Shown: positions 8,901 through 17,414, numbered from the stretch's first letter. The stretch is 36,416 nucleotides of DNA from an uncultured Erythrobacter sp. (GCA_913061345.1 CAJXTZ010000015.1:1-36416); one strand, 5' to 3'. The notes: generated by a model not told the origin, from the letters alone. A program made the numbers and translations.

Positions 8901-9079
8901 TTGCCCTCGTCTTGATCGAGTTGCGAGAGCAAGTTCTTGAAAGAATCAGGAAGTGGCTCATCCACCACGGAATTGTACAGCTTCTTCAGCCCTCCGGCCC
9001 ATTCTGGATCCTTGGCTCTTGTTTTATCTTGATTTTCCAGGCCCTTGCGCGGGCCGTTTTCGTCTTTTGACGATGACAT
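8897..9079 (-). CDS. nepR: Anti-sigma factor NepR
   Basis: A 60-residue acidic/polar protein whose core GGLKKLYNSVVDEPLPDSF followed by LLSQLD matches the two-helix NepR family that sequesters EcfG. I choose the ATG at 9079, giving a NepR-sized protein with the core at the C-terminal half; the longer frame from 9148 adds 23 residues overlapping the leader. The stop overlaps the ecfG start by four bases, giving the coupled anti-sigma/sigma stoichiometry typical of this locus. Its usual partner PhyR (the anti-anti-sigma response regulator) is not in the window. Confidence 0.9.
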   Translation of the reverse strand: MSSSKDENGPRKGLENQDKTRAKDPEWAGGLKKLYNSVVDEPLPDSFKNLLSQLDQDEGK

Positions 9080-9181
9080 GAGTTGTGTTTTTCCCGTCGT
9101 CCTACAGATTACCGCGCTTACGATCCTCGAATTATCCCGAGGCGGCAATCCAAAATTTCATCAGGTTGCGTGTGAGTGCGG

Positions 9182-9206
9182 AACGAAACCGGCGGCTTCC
9201 GGTTCC
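9182..9206 (-). promoter_or_regulatory. EcfG-dependent promoter of nepR-ecfG
   Basis: Read on the minus strand, GGAAC (9206-9202), a 16-base spacer and CGTT (9185-9182) form the consensus EcfG promoter. It lies about 103 bases upstream of the nepR start and predicts positive autoregulation. The element is nearly palindromic: the plus strand reads GGAAC (9180-9184), 16 bases, GGTT, so a weaker plus-strand promoter could fire toward the kinase gene. Confidence 0.8.
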
Positions 9207-9321
9207 CCGCATGTGGGATTGATTATGTCGCGAGGTTTGCATTCTGGCAATGCCCCGGACTATGCGCCATGGAACGGGGCCGACCCAGTTCTGAATGACC
9301 ATTTCGGGTCGAGGAGTTGAT

Positions 9322-11004
9322 TTGCAGCAGAAGGTCAGTCGACGCAGCAGGACGAAGCGCTGGCTGATGCGCTATCCGCGGGCAATGCCTCTGGGCATTT
9401 TCGTGCTTATCGCCGCGATCACGATCCTGTCGATCTTCGCGATCGAGCGTGGCGAAAACGAGCGTCAGGCTGCGCAGATAAACGCCCGCGCGACTGCCAT
9501 CGCTTCTGCTTTGGAAAGGCGTGCGAATGCCAGCAGCGCCTATCTGCGTGCCGGTGCCGCGCTGCTCTCCACCATGGACGAAATTCCAGCTGACGATTTT
9601 CGCCGGTTCGTATCGGAATTGCGGCTGGATGCCGATTATCGCGGCGCCGAAGGTATCGGCTGGGCCAAGGTCGTGCGGCCATCGGAAATAGAGGAATTCG
9701 AAGCGCTTCTGGCCCAGAATGCGCCCGGCGAGACGCAGTTTTATCCGCCCATGGATGGCAGCCAGCCCTTCGCGGTACCGGTCACTTACCTGCAGCCGGA
9801 TACCGAACGCAACAGGCGGGCATTGGGGTATGACATGTATTCTGATGCGCAGCGCCGCGAAGCGATGGTGGAGGCCGAGGCAACATCACGCCCCACGGCA
9901 ACCAACGGAATTGTCTTGCAGCAGGAGGGTGAGGAGGATGCGCCAGGCTTCCTGATCTTCATGCCCGTGTTCGAAGCCGGTGTGGGTGGCCGGTCGCTGA
10001 AGGGCTATATCTACTCACCCTTCAACGTCGGAGATTTCCTGCAAAGCGCGCTGGAACTGGAAGATGCGGGCAATTACGGCGTGCGCCTTTACGATAGCGA
10101 CGACGGCCAGGGCACTCTGCTGGCCACCACGTTCGGAACCGATACCGACAATCGCGATACGACCACAAAAACTGTCACGATCGCCAACAACCCCTGGCGT
10201 CTGGCAGTCAGCATAAACGAAGATCCCGGCATCTCGGGCCTTTCGATGGCGACCCTGATCTTCGGCTTGCTGGTGGCAAGCCTGCTGATGCTGCTGGTAC
10301 GCATGCTGACGCAGCAGGCCCAGGAGGATGAAAGCGCGCTTGCCTGGTTCGAAGAGCAGGCATCCATTCGCAACTCGTTGACGCGGGAACTGAACCACCG
10401 GGTCAAGAACACGCTGGCCAACGTTCTATCCATCATCGCGCTGACGCGCCGCCGCGCCGACGATGTCGAAGATTTCGCGACCGGTCTGGATGGACGTATT
10501 CGTGCGCTCTCCGCGACCCACGATCTACTTACCCAGTCGGATTGGGGATCGACCCCTGTCAAGGCCGTGATCGACGCCGAACTGTTGCCTTATGCACAGG
10601 ATGAAGATCATGCGGTCGAACTGCTTGGCCCCGACGTCGAACTTGCGCCCAACGATGCGCTTTCGCTGGGCCTTGCGGTTCATGAGCTGGCCACCAACGC
10701 ATCCAAGTACGGCGCGCTGAGCCAACCTGGCGGGAGGCTGAGTGTGCACTGGCGGCTGCTTTCGCCAGAACTGGTCCGCGTCGAATGGCTTGAACGCGGC
10801 GGGCCGCCGGTCAAGCAGGAGCGCAGCCGCGGTTTTGGCACGGATTTGATCGAGCGTATTGTCGCGCACGAGCTGCGCCATCCGGTGGAACTGGATTTCG
10901 ACCCCGAAGGCGTGCGCTGCGTCTTGCTGATACCAGTGCGCCGTCCCAGCGAGTTCATGATCCGCGCCAATCGCAAGTCGCCGGTGGATACAGACGATAG
11001 CTGA
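9322..11004 (+). CDS. CHASE-domain sensor histidine kinase, HWE family
   Basis: A membrane sensor kinase, probably feeding the general stress response. Order: one N-terminal membrane helix (PLGIFVLIAAITILSIFAI), a ~250-residue periplasmic CHASE domain (GIGWAKVV and GYDMYSD segments), a second membrane helix (ATLIFGLLVASLLMLLVRM), then a HWE kinase core. The phospho-acceptor is in ELNHRVKNTLANV (His codon 10396-10398), the N-box is HELATNASKYGALS, and the WxE signature is VEWLERGG. I favour the TTG at 9322 because GAGGAG lies five bases upstream; the ATG at 9295 in frame has no ribosome site. It is divergent from nepR-ecfG, where HWE kinases that phosphorylate PhyR are often found. The CHASE ligand is unknown. 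Confidence 0.9.
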   Translation: MQQKVSRRSRTKRWLMRYPRAMPLGIFVLIAAITILSIFAIERGENERQAAQINARATAIASALERRANASSAYLRAGAALLSTMDEIPADDFRRFVSELRLDADYRGAEGIGWAKVVRPSEIEEFEALLAQNAPGETQFYPPMDGSQPFAVPVTYLQPDTERNRRALGYDMYSDAQRREAMVEAEATSRPTATNGIVLQQEGEEDAPGFLIFMPVFEAGVGGRSLKGYIYSPFNVGDFLQSALELEDAGNYGVRLYDSDDGQGTLLATTFGTDTDNRDTTTKTVTIANNPWRLAVSINEDPGISGLSMATLIFGLLVASLLMLLVRMLTQQAQEDESALAWFEEQASIRNSLTRELNHRVKNTLANVLSIIALTRRRADDVEDFATGLDGRIRALSATHDLLTQSDWGSTPVKAVIDAELLPYAQDEDHAVELLGPDVELAPNDALSLGLAVHELATNASKYGALSQPGGRLSVHWRLLSPELVRVEWLERGGPPVKQERSRGFGTDLIERIVAHELRHPVELDFDPEGVRCVLLIPVRRPSEFMIRANRKSPVDTDDS

Positions 11005-11044
11005 TCGGTGGACGGTCAAGGCGACCGGCTATAAGAGACACGGC

Positions 11045-11809
11045 ATGTCGGCGCGGCGTCTTCCAGGTGTGAAAGCGGCAATCATGTGCTGCGTCCTGCT
11101 AACATCCTGCTCTCCTGCACAGGATGGGGGACCCGTAGTACTGGCCGCCGCCAGCATGCAGGAGGGTTTGAGCGCGGCTGCTGACAGTTGGGCCACTACG
11201 CATGGGCAGCCTCCACCAATCCTTTCCTTCGCCTCGAGCGCGGCAGTGGCGCGGCAGGTGGATGAAGGCGCACCTGCTGATCTTGTGGTAATCGCAGATG
11301 ATCGCTGGATCGACTGGTTGGTATCGCGCGATGTCCTGGCAGGTACCCCCGTGTCGCTGGTATCAAATGCACTGGTCGTGGTGGCGCCACTGGGGATGGA
11401 AACACCGGAAAGCCTGGTTGCCTTTGCCGATGATAAGGGTGCAGGACGGCTGGCCATCGCAGAACCCGGCAGCGTTCCAGCGGGCCACTTCGCCAAGGCG
11501 GCATTGCAAACCATGGGCCTTTGGGATGCGCTTTCCACGCGCCTTGCACCCGGCGACAATGTGCGCGCATCGCTTGCCCTTGTGGAGCGTGGAGAAGCGA
11601 CAATGGGCATCGTTTACGCCAGCGATGCTGTAGCCAGTGACCGCGTGCAGGTGGTGGAGCAGATAGCGCCAGAAATGCATCCGCCAATCATGTACTATGC
11701 CGCGCGCGTATCAGGCGCGCAGCATGAGAGTGCGCAGGACTTTCTCGACTACCTGACATCGCCCCAAGGGAGGCAGATAATTGTCGAACGCGGGTTCACC
11801 CTGCCGTGA
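11045..11809 (+). CDS. modA: Molybdate ABC transporter substrate-binding lipoprotein
   Basis: A 254-residue periplasmic binding protein. The N-terminus carries a lipobox (LTSC, Cys22), so the mature protein is probably lipid-anchored. ModA-family motifs follow: VLAAASMQEGL, FASSAAVARQVDEGAPADLVVIAD, and AIAEPGSVPAGHFAKAAL, with GIVYASDA toward the C-terminus. It binds molybdate (or tungstate) for uptake through ModBC. The stop overlaps the modB GTG start (GTGA at 11806-11809). Its placement next to a molybdenum hydroxylase fits cofactor supply. Confidence 0.95.
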   Translation: MSARRLPGVKAAIMCCVLLTSCSPAQDGGPVVLAAASMQEGLSAAADSWATTHGQPPPILSFASSAAVARQVDEGAPADLVVIADDRWIDWLVSRDVLAGTPVSLVSNALVVVAPLGMETPESLVAFADDKGAGRLAIAEPGSVPAGHFAKAALQTMGLWDALSTRLAPGDNVRASLALVERGEATMGIVYASDAVASDRVQVVEQIAPEMHPPIMYYAARVSGAQHESAQDFLDYLTSPQGRQIIVERGFTLP

Positions 11810-12495
11810 CCGGGGTGGAGTGGACGATTGTCGCACTGTCGCTGAAAGTTAGCGTTGTCGCCGTGCTGGTGACCATGCCGATTGCCTATGGACTTGCATG
11901 GTTGATTGCGCGGCGTCGCTTCCCAGGCCGTATGCTGCTTGATGCCCTGGTTCATCTGCCGCTGGTTTTGCCGCCGGTCGTCACCGGCTGGCTGCTGCTG
12001 ATCCTGCTTGGCCGGAACGGAGCCATCGGAGGATGGCTGCATGATGCGCTGGGCATTACCCTGGTGTTCAACTGGACAGGTGCCGCCGTGGCAGCGGGCG
12101 TGATGGCCCTGCCGCTGATGGTACGCGCCATGCGCCTGTCAATCGAAGCTGTCGATCGGCGGCTGGTGGGCGCGGCGCGCACTCTGGGGGCATCGCCATT
12201 TCACGCGTTCGTTACGATCACCCTGCCGCTTAGTCTGCCGGGCATCGCTGCAGGCGCCATGCTGGGTTTTGCCCGTTCTCTGGGCGAATTCGGGGCGACG
12301 ATTACCTTTGCCGCCAATATCGCGGGCGAAACGCGCACATTGCCGCTGGCGATTTATACAGGGCTGCAGGTGCCCGGATCTGAAAGCGCAGTCGCGCGCC
12401 TTGCGGTGATCGCCATCGTCCTGTCATTGGGCGCGCTGCTGGTGTCAGAATGGCTGGTGCGCAGGTCGCAGGGGACGCGTGCCCATGTCCTTTGA
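11806..12495 (+). CDS. modB: Molybdate ABC transporter permease
   Basis: A 229-residue inner-membrane permease with about five to six helices and the ABC-permease EAA loop EAVDRRLVGAARTLGASPF, followed by GFARSLGEFGATI, a hallmark of ModB/CysT-type permeases. It forms the molybdate channel with ModC. The GTG start overlaps the modA stop and the 3' end overlaps modC by 11 bases, so modABC is one translationally coupled operon. Confidence 0.95.
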   Translation: MTGVEWTIVALSLKVSVVAVLVTMPIAYGLAWLIARRRFPGRMLLDALVHLPLVLPPVVTGWLLLILLGRNGAIGGWLHDALGITLVFNWTGAAVAAGVMALPLMVRAMRLSIEAVDRRLVGAARTLGASPFHAFVTITLPLSLPGIAAGAMLGFARSLGEFGATITFAANIAGETRTLPLAIYTGLQVPGSESAVARLAVIAIVLSLGALLVSEWLVRRSQGTRAHVL

Positions 12496-13156
12496 AAGCA
12501 ACAAGTCTCCTGAAAGCATGTCTCTTGAGATCGACATGGAACTGGTGGTGGACGATCACACCATGGCGCTGGAGTTCGCCTCCAACGCCAAGCTGACGGC
12601 GCTGGTCGGCCCGTCGGGCGTCGGCAAGTCGAGCACGCTGAATGCCATTGCCGGGCTGCTGCGGCCACGCACAGGACGCATCGCGGTGGCGGGCAGGGTG
12701 CTGTTCGATAGCGCGGCGGGAGTTGACCTGCGGCCCGAACAAAGACGTGCCGGATATGTCTTTCAGGAGCCGCGGTTGTTTCCGCACAAGCGGGTTGCGG
12801 CCAATCTCGACTATGGAGAGAAACTGGCACCCGACAATGCGCGCTTTATCACGCGGACCGAAGTTGTTGAACTGCTGGAGATCGAGCATTTGCTGGATCG
12901 TCAGCCGCCGACGCTGTCGGGCGGGGAGGCGCGCCGCGTTGCCATTGCGCGCGCCCTGCTGTCAGCCCCGCGTTTCCTGTTGTTGGACGAGCCGCTTGCC
13001 TCGCTGGACGAAAGCCGCGCCGAGACCTTGCTCAAGCTGATAGAGCGGCTGCGGGACGAACTGGACCTGCCGATGCTGCTGGTCAGCCACTCGACTGTGG
13101 AAGTGGAGCGGCTGGCGGGCCGGGTGGTTGCGATGGCGCCGCCCAACCAGTCCTGA
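12485..13156 (+). CDS. modC: Molybdate ABC transporter ATP-binding protein (short form)
   Basis: A 223-residue ABC ATPase: Walker A GPSGVGKSST, Q-loop VFQEPRLFPH, signature LSGGEARRVAIARAL, Walker B FLLLDEPLASLDE and the switch histidine in LLVSHS. The RLFPHKRV stretch after the Q-loop is typical of ModC. E. coli ModC is ~350 residues because of a C-terminal molybdate-sensing MOP domain. That domain is absent here, so transport probably lacks trans-inhibition by molybdate. An in-frame GTG at 12479 is an alternative start. The gene ends four bases from the stop of the convergent molybdenum hydroxylase. Confidence 0.93.
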   Translation: MSFESNKSPESMSLEIDMELVVDDHTMALEFASNAKLTALVGPSGVGKSSTLNAIAGLLRPRTGRIAVAGRVLFDSAAGVDLRPEQRRAGYVFQEPRLFPHKRVAANLDYGEKLAPDNARFITRTEVVELLEIEHLLDRQPPTLSGGEARRVAIARALLSAPRFLLLDEPLASLDESRAETLLKLIERLRDELDLPMLLVSHSTVEVERLAGRVVAMAPPNQS

Positions 13157-13160
13157 TCGC

Positions 13161-15362
13161 TCAGGCGAACACCGCCGGATCGATCGGAAGCGATCGCACC
13201 CGTTTGCCCGTGAGGGCGAACAGGGCGTTGGTCAGCGCCGGGATCACCGGTGGCAGGGCTGGCTCGCCAAGGCCGGTGGGCGCGTTATCGGACAGGACCC
13301 ACTCCACATCGATCTGCGGCGTCATGGGCATGCGCGGCAGCGGGTAATTGTGAAAGTTGGACTGCTTGGCAGCGCCGCCCACGATGTCCACCGCCAGCTG
13401 CATGGCCTGTCCCAACCCGTCGATGATGGAGCCTTCCACTTGGTTGAGCGCGCCGAAGGGGTTTATGATCTGACTACCCACATCACCGGCGACCCAGACC
13501 TTGTGCACGACGGGGCTGTTCCGCGAATCTAGGCTGGCCTCCACGACCTCGGCGAAATAGCCCATGTGGCTGTAATAGAACCCGAAGCCCAGCGCATGAC
13601 CATCGGCAACCGGCTGGCCCCACTTTGCCATGTCCATCACCTTGCGGGTTACGGCCTGCAAGCGGGGGGCCGAGAAACCGGGCTGTGAGCCGATGAAGCC
13701 TTGTGTCGGGGGTTCGGGGGCCACGCCGTCGGTCAGTTCCAGCATCAGCTGAGGCAAATCCTTGCCAGTGGCATGCGCCACCTCGTCAAGGAAGCTCTGC
13801 ATCACGAAGGCCAGCGCGTTGGACGTGGGCGCCCGCAGCGCGCCCATCGGCACGGCGGAGGCCAATTTGGTCTGCTCGAACTTCAAATTTTCAACGTATT
13901 TGGCGGGAAATTCCTCTGCAGGCATGGCGGCAGGATTGTAGGCGCCATCTCCCAGATCGAAGGTGACGAAGTGATCGGCCCAACCGGTCAGCTTGCCTTG
14001 CGCGTCTACGGCAGCGCGCACCTTGTGCCAACCGGCGGGGCGATAGAAATCGCTGCGCAGGTCGTCTTCACGGCTCCAGATCAATTGCACCGGCGTGCCG
14101 GGCATTTCTTTCGCGATCGCGGCAACCTGCACCATGTAATCGTTGTTCAGCCGCCGTCCGAAACCGCCACCCATGCGGGTGATGTGCACTTTGACGCGGG
14201 CTGGCTCTATGCCCAGATAATCGGAAACGGCCTGCTGGCCTCCCTGCGGCGTTTGCGAGGGCGCCCACATTTCCATCGTGCCGTCTTCGTGTAGCAAGGC
14301 GGTGCAGTTCATCGGTTCCATCGCGACGTGGGCGAGGAACGGATAACTGTATTCGGCTTCCAGCACACGATCCGCGTCGGCAAAGGCGGCATCCACATCG
14401 CCCCTGTCGGCGAATACCTCGTCACTGACGCCTGACCTCCACGCCTCCTGCGCGGCCTGCGCATATCCAGCGGTGGAGTGACTTTCCCAATCGCCAGTGT
14501 CCCACTGCGCGGCCAACGATGCGCGTGCCTTGTTGGCCAGCCACCAGTTGTCGGCGACTACGGCGATACCTTCCACAAGCTGCACCTGCGGGTTGGCCGC
14601 GATGGTGAACGCGTCGATCACGCCGGGCTGCGCCTTGGCGGCTGCAAGATCGGCGGATTTCAGCGTTGCGCCGAAAACCGGCGAACGCTCGAACGCGGCA
14701 TAGACCATCCCATCAAGCTGCGTATCGACGCCGAAGATCGGTTCTCCGCGAACGATCTTGTGGCTGTCAACGCCGCCGATGGCGCGGCCAATTATTCGAA
14801 AATCGCTTTGGTCCTTCAGCGTCAAGCCGGCAGGATCGGGCACCGCCATCATGGCGGCATCGCTGGCCAGTTCGCCGAACGTGGCAGAGCGGCTACTGCC
14901 GGGCTGAACGACACGTCCCGGTTCTGTCGCAAGGCTGGCAGCGTCCACGCCCCAGCGCTGCGCGGCAGCAGCCATCAGCATGGCGCGCGCGGCTGCGCCT
15001 GCCTGGCGCATCGGGATCCAGTTCATTGGTGTCGCGAAAGATCCGCCAGCCAGCTGCGGCCCGTATTTCGCTGCATCGGTGATGCCCTGTTCCACGGTGA
15101 CACTACTCCAGTCGGCGTCCAGCTCCTCTGCAATCAGCATGGGCAGCATGGTCTTGATGCCCTGGCCGATCTCCGGGTTCTTGCCGATGATGGTGACGGA
15201 ATTGTCGGGATGTATCGTGATGAAGGCGTTCAGGTCTGCCGGACCCGATACCGCGGTGGCGCGGCCCGCCATGGGGAAGGTGGCAGCAAGAACAAAGCCG
15301 CCGCCGGCAACGGCACTGGCCTTCAGCAAGGTGCGGCGCGAGAGCTGGACGGTATCAGGCAT
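13161..15362 (-). CDS. iorB: Molybdopterin-binding subunit of an isoquinoline 1-oxidoreductase-type hydroxylase
   Basis: A 733-residue protein of the xanthine dehydrogenase/aldehyde oxidase superfamily, IorB type. The N-terminus is a twin-arginine signal (SRRTLLKASAVAGGG), so the folded cofactor-loaded enzyme is exported to the periplasm. Cofactor-binding landmarks include MGGGFGRRLNNDY and, near the C-terminus, GLGEPALPPVIPA, whose Glu is the catalytic base position. IorAB enzymes hydroxylate N-heterocycles or oxidise aldehydes using water; the substrate here is unknown. I start at 15362, where the Tat motif follows directly; the open frame extends 35 residues further without family character. 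It overlaps the small Fe-S subunit gene by eight bases. Confidence 0.9.
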   Translation of the reverse strand: MPDTVQLSRRTLLKASAVAGGGFVLAATFPMAGRATAVSGPADLNAFITIHPDNSVTIIGKNPEIGQGIKTMLPMLIAEELDADWSSVTVEQGITDAAKYGPQLAGGSFATPMNWIPMRQAGAAARAMLMAAAAQRWGVDAASLATEPGRVVQPGSSRSATFGELASDAAMMAVPDPAGLTLKDQSDFRIIGRAIGGVDSHKIVRGEPIFGVDTQLDGMVYAAFERSPVFGATLKSADLAAAKAQPGVIDAFTIAANPQVQLVEGIAVVADNWWLANKARASLAAQWDTGDWESHSTAGYAQAAQEAWRSGVSDEVFADRGDVDAAFADADRVLEAEYSYPFLAHVAMEPMNCTALLHEDGTMEMWAPSQTPQGGQQAVSDYLGIEPARVKVHITRMGGGFGRRLNNDYMVQVAAIAKEMPGTPVQLIWSREDDLRSDFYRPAGWHKVRAAVDAQGKLTGWADHFVTFDLGDGAYNPAAMPAEEFPAKYVENLKFEQTKLASAVPMGALRAPTSNALAFVMQSFLDEVAHATGKDLPQLMLELTDGVAPEPPTQGFIGSQPGFSAPRLQAVTRKVMDMAKWGQPVADGHALGFGFYYSHMGYFAEVVEASLDSRNSPVVHKVWVAGDVGSQIINPFGALNQVEGSIIDGLGQAMQLAVDIVGGAAKQSNFHNYPLPRMPMTPQIDVEWVLSDNAPTGLGEPALPPVIPALTNALFALTGKRVRSLPIDPAVFA

Positions 15363-15828
15363 TAACCGTCTCCTCGTCCCGTGCGACCTTGGCGATGGCG
15401 GCATGGATACGCTTGTAGCAGGCGCAGCGGCATATATTTCCCTGCATGGCAGCATCGATCTCGCCATCGCTTGGGTTCGGGTTGCTGGTGAGCAGCGCGG
15501 CAGCGTTCATCAATTGACCCGCCTGGCAATAGCCGCACTGCATCACATCGTCTTCCAGCCATGCCTCTTGCAAGGCCTTACCAACCGGGGTCTGCGCAAG
15601 CGCCTCCACGGTTGAGACCTGCTTCTCGCCAACGGCGGACAGCGGCAGGGAGCACGAGCGGGTGGGCTGCCCGTCCACGTGCACGGTGCAGGCGCCGCAC
15701 ATGCCGATGCCGCAGCCGAACTTGGTGCCCACCATGCCCAGTTCATTGCGCAAAGCCCACAAAAGAGGCATGTCGCCGGGGGCATCAAACTCGCGCGTTT
15801 CGCCATTGATGGCGACACGATAGGCCAT
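15355..15828 (-). CDS. iorA: [2Fe-2S] subunit of an isoquinoline 1-oxidoreductase-type hydroxylase
   Basis: A 157-residue small subunit with two [2Fe-2S] centres. The plant-ferredoxin-like set is in GCGIGMCGACTVH with a downstream Cys in RSCSLPL, and the helical-domain set is in MQCGYCQAGQ and NICRCACY. It passes electrons from the molybdenum site of IorB to a periplasmic acceptor. The start at 15828 has GGAGGAGA just upstream; the frame is open for another 161 codons but the extension has no family similarity and overlaps the divergent promoter. IorA has no signal of its own and would be co-exported with the Tat-bearing IorB. It is divergent from the Crp/Fnr gene at 16033. Confidence 0.93.
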   Translation of the reverse strand: MAYRVAINGETREFDAPGDMPLLWALRNELGMVGTKFGCGIGMCGACTVHVDGQPTRSCSLPLSAVGEKQVSTVEALAQTPVGKALQEAWLEDDVMQCGYCQAGQLMNAAALLTSNPNPSDGEIDAAMQGNICRCACYKRIHAAIAKVARDEETVNA

Positions 15829-16032
15829 GACGCCGTCTCCTCCTGTTTCGTCCAAGGAAGCGCAACGCAAGCCGCGCGGTTCGACAATGATTACAGGACT
15901 TGCAGCAAACTGCCAACTGGGCTGAATGGCTAGAGCCGATCGCGCGTATCGACCTGTTTGCCAAGGCAGATCAGGAATCATCCAGTCAATATGGGTCCGG
16001 AACGTTTCCTGATGTGACGGCGTTTTTGCCCC

Positions 16033-16815
16033 ATGAGGATGAACTGTGACGAGTCGGATTTCGGAGTCCGGAAAAGTATATTTGGCCGGTCCGATACTGG
16101 CATTGCAGCCCGACTCGGCACCTTCGAATCCCGTTTGACGAACCTTTCCAGTCACGCTTCTACCCTGGAACTGGAGCGGTTGGTCTGTGGCACGCGAATG
16201 TTCGAGCGCGATCATTTCGCTGTGACAGCGCACGGTGATCTGGAGAACATCTTCGTGCTCGAACAAGGCTGGGCCTGCAAGCTTATGTACCTTACCGACG
16301 GGCGGCGGCATATTTCGGAATTTTTCGGCCCCGGCGCGATCTGCAACTGGTCGCGACTTTCCGATTTCGAGGAGCAGGATGATATCCTGTTCAAGTCAGG
16401 CGCAAGCGTCTGTATGCTTGATGCCTCGTCGCTAGGCGAATTGCTCGAAAAAAGGCAAGAATTGGCGGCAATCATCAAGCAGCACGAAACCGAACGTACC
16501 AAGCGGACAGCGCAGCGCGTACGCGCGGTAATTTCTTTGCCCGCGACGGAAAAACTGCTCTTTCTGCTGCTTGACCTCGATAACGAGGCGATGGCTGCCG
16601 GACGCGATCCCATCTGGATGGAATTGCCGTTCTCGCAAATCGAGATTGGCGATATTCTGGGGCTTACCCCTGTCCACGTCAGCCGAACTTTCACGAAACT
16701 TGAGGAGGACGGGGTAATCGCAAGAGACGGGCGGCACATCCGCTTCGCCGATGTCGATGAGCTTCGAAAGTCCCTGTCATACAGGCAATTTTTCATCCCC
16801 GCGCCACAGAACTGA
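16033..16815 (+). CDS. Crp/Fnr-family transcription regulator
   Basis: A protein of up to 260 residues with a cyclic-nucleotide-binding-type beta barrel (FVLEQGWACKLMYLTDGRRHISEFFGPGAICNW), a dimer helix (QELAAIIKQHETERT) and a C-terminal winged helix (FSQIEIGDILGLTPVHVSRTFTKLEEDGVI). It lacks the clustered N-terminal cysteines of FNR, so it is probably not an Fe-S oxygen sensor; no effector can be read from the sequence. The start is uncertain because no ribosome site precedes the first ATG. It is divergent from iorAB and is a candidate regulator of that operon. It is the last ordinary chromosomal gene before the tRNA fragment. Confidence 0.87.
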   Translation: MRMNCDESDFGVRKSIFGRSDTGIAARLGTFESRLTNLSSHASTLELERLVCGTRMFERDHFAVTAHGDLENIFVLEQGWACKLMYLTDGRRHISEFFGPGAICNWSRLSDFEEQDDILFKSGASVCMLDASSLGELLEKRQELAAIIKQHETERTKRTAQRVRAVISLPATEKLLFLLLDLDNEAMAAGRDPIWMELPFSQIEIGDILGLTPVHVSRTFTKLEEDGVIARDGRHIRFADVDELRKSLSYRQFFIPAPQN

Positions 16816-16862
16816 GAAGCTGACGGAACGTACCGGAGAGGTATGGCGCCGCAGGTCGCTAG

Positions 16863-16904
16863 TGCTGCTTAGAGGATTTGAACCTCTGACCCCGTCATTA
16901 CGAG
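16863..16904 (-). repeat. 3' fragment of a tRNA-Thr(CGU) gene, likely attachment-site scar
   Basis: On the minus strand these 42 bases fit tRNA positions 32-73 exactly: anticodon loop CTCGTAA (anticodon CGT), 3' anticodon strand TGACG, five-base variable region GGGTC, T arm AGAGG-TTCAAAT-CCTCT with perfect pairing, acceptor 3' strand AAGCAGC and discriminator A. The expected CCA is CTA. The bases upstream do not pair with the anticodon stem and no D arm or GCTGCTT 5' acceptor strand lies at the right distance, so this is not a functional tRNA. Tyrosine recombinases commonly use the anticodon-loop-to-3'-end segment as att core, which suggests a junction of an integrated element. Confidence 0.75.
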
Positions 16905-16927
16905 AGCGAGGAAGCGAATGGTCTCTA

Positions 16928-17056
<129 letters not shown>

Positions 17057-17132
17057 TCAATGTGCGTCGACTGAGCCCGGGGGCGGAACGAATTTCGGTT
17101 CAGGCCAACCGGATTGCCAGATGATGACATGT

Positions 17133-17414
17133 TCAGACGTAGACGGTTCCATCCATCAGCTTGCGCGCGGTTCGCAGCAGTGCGTTGCTTGTCGCCCCTG
17201 CTGGAGCCAGCTGGATCTCGAAACGCGATGGAAATGGGGACGTGTGTCTGGGTGTACCGTCGATGGCTGCTGTGCCGTAATAAGTCGCGCACCTGCCGAG
17301 GATCTCGACCGAGGCTACCGCAACTCGTCCGGTGTTTTCCCTGTATACGAATACGTTGGTTCGATCACTCGTTGCCGCGACCGATCGTTGAAGACCTGCG
17401 ACGTTCATAGTCAT
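17133..17414 (-). CDS. Small unrecognised reading frame, possibly a degenerate remnant
   Basis: This is a 93-residue frame with no signal peptide, no clear ribosome site and no firm family match. The C-terminal part (PFPSRFEIQLAPAG, then LLRTARKLMDGTVYV) faintly resembles the C-terminal strands of YbaY/YscW-type lipoprotein domains, but this is pattern impression only. It sits between the tRNA fragment and the TonB receptor, where relics of recombination are expected. It could equally be a chance open frame. Confidence 0.2.
   Translation of the reverse strand: MTMNVAGLQRSVAATSDRTNVFVYRENTGRVAVASVEILGRCATYYGTAAIDGTPRHTSPFPSRFEIQLAPAGATSNALLRTARKLMDGTVYV

Noticed and set aside
14478..15365. 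295-residue plus-strand frame opposite the molybdenum hydroxylase gene
   Set aside because: It is antisense to a well-supported gene in a GC-rich genome and has no family features; long antisense frames are expected here.
15829..16032. FNR-type box (TTGAT-N4-ATCAA) between iorA and the Crp/Fnr gene
   Set aside because: No sequence close to the consensus was found, and the regulator lacks FNR-type cysteines.
16893..16920. Resemblance to dispersed CGTCATTGCGAG-type palindromic repeats
   Set aside because: The similarity is covered by the tRNA anticodon arm, no second copy is seen in the window, and the T arm and acceptor strand fit a tRNA exactly.
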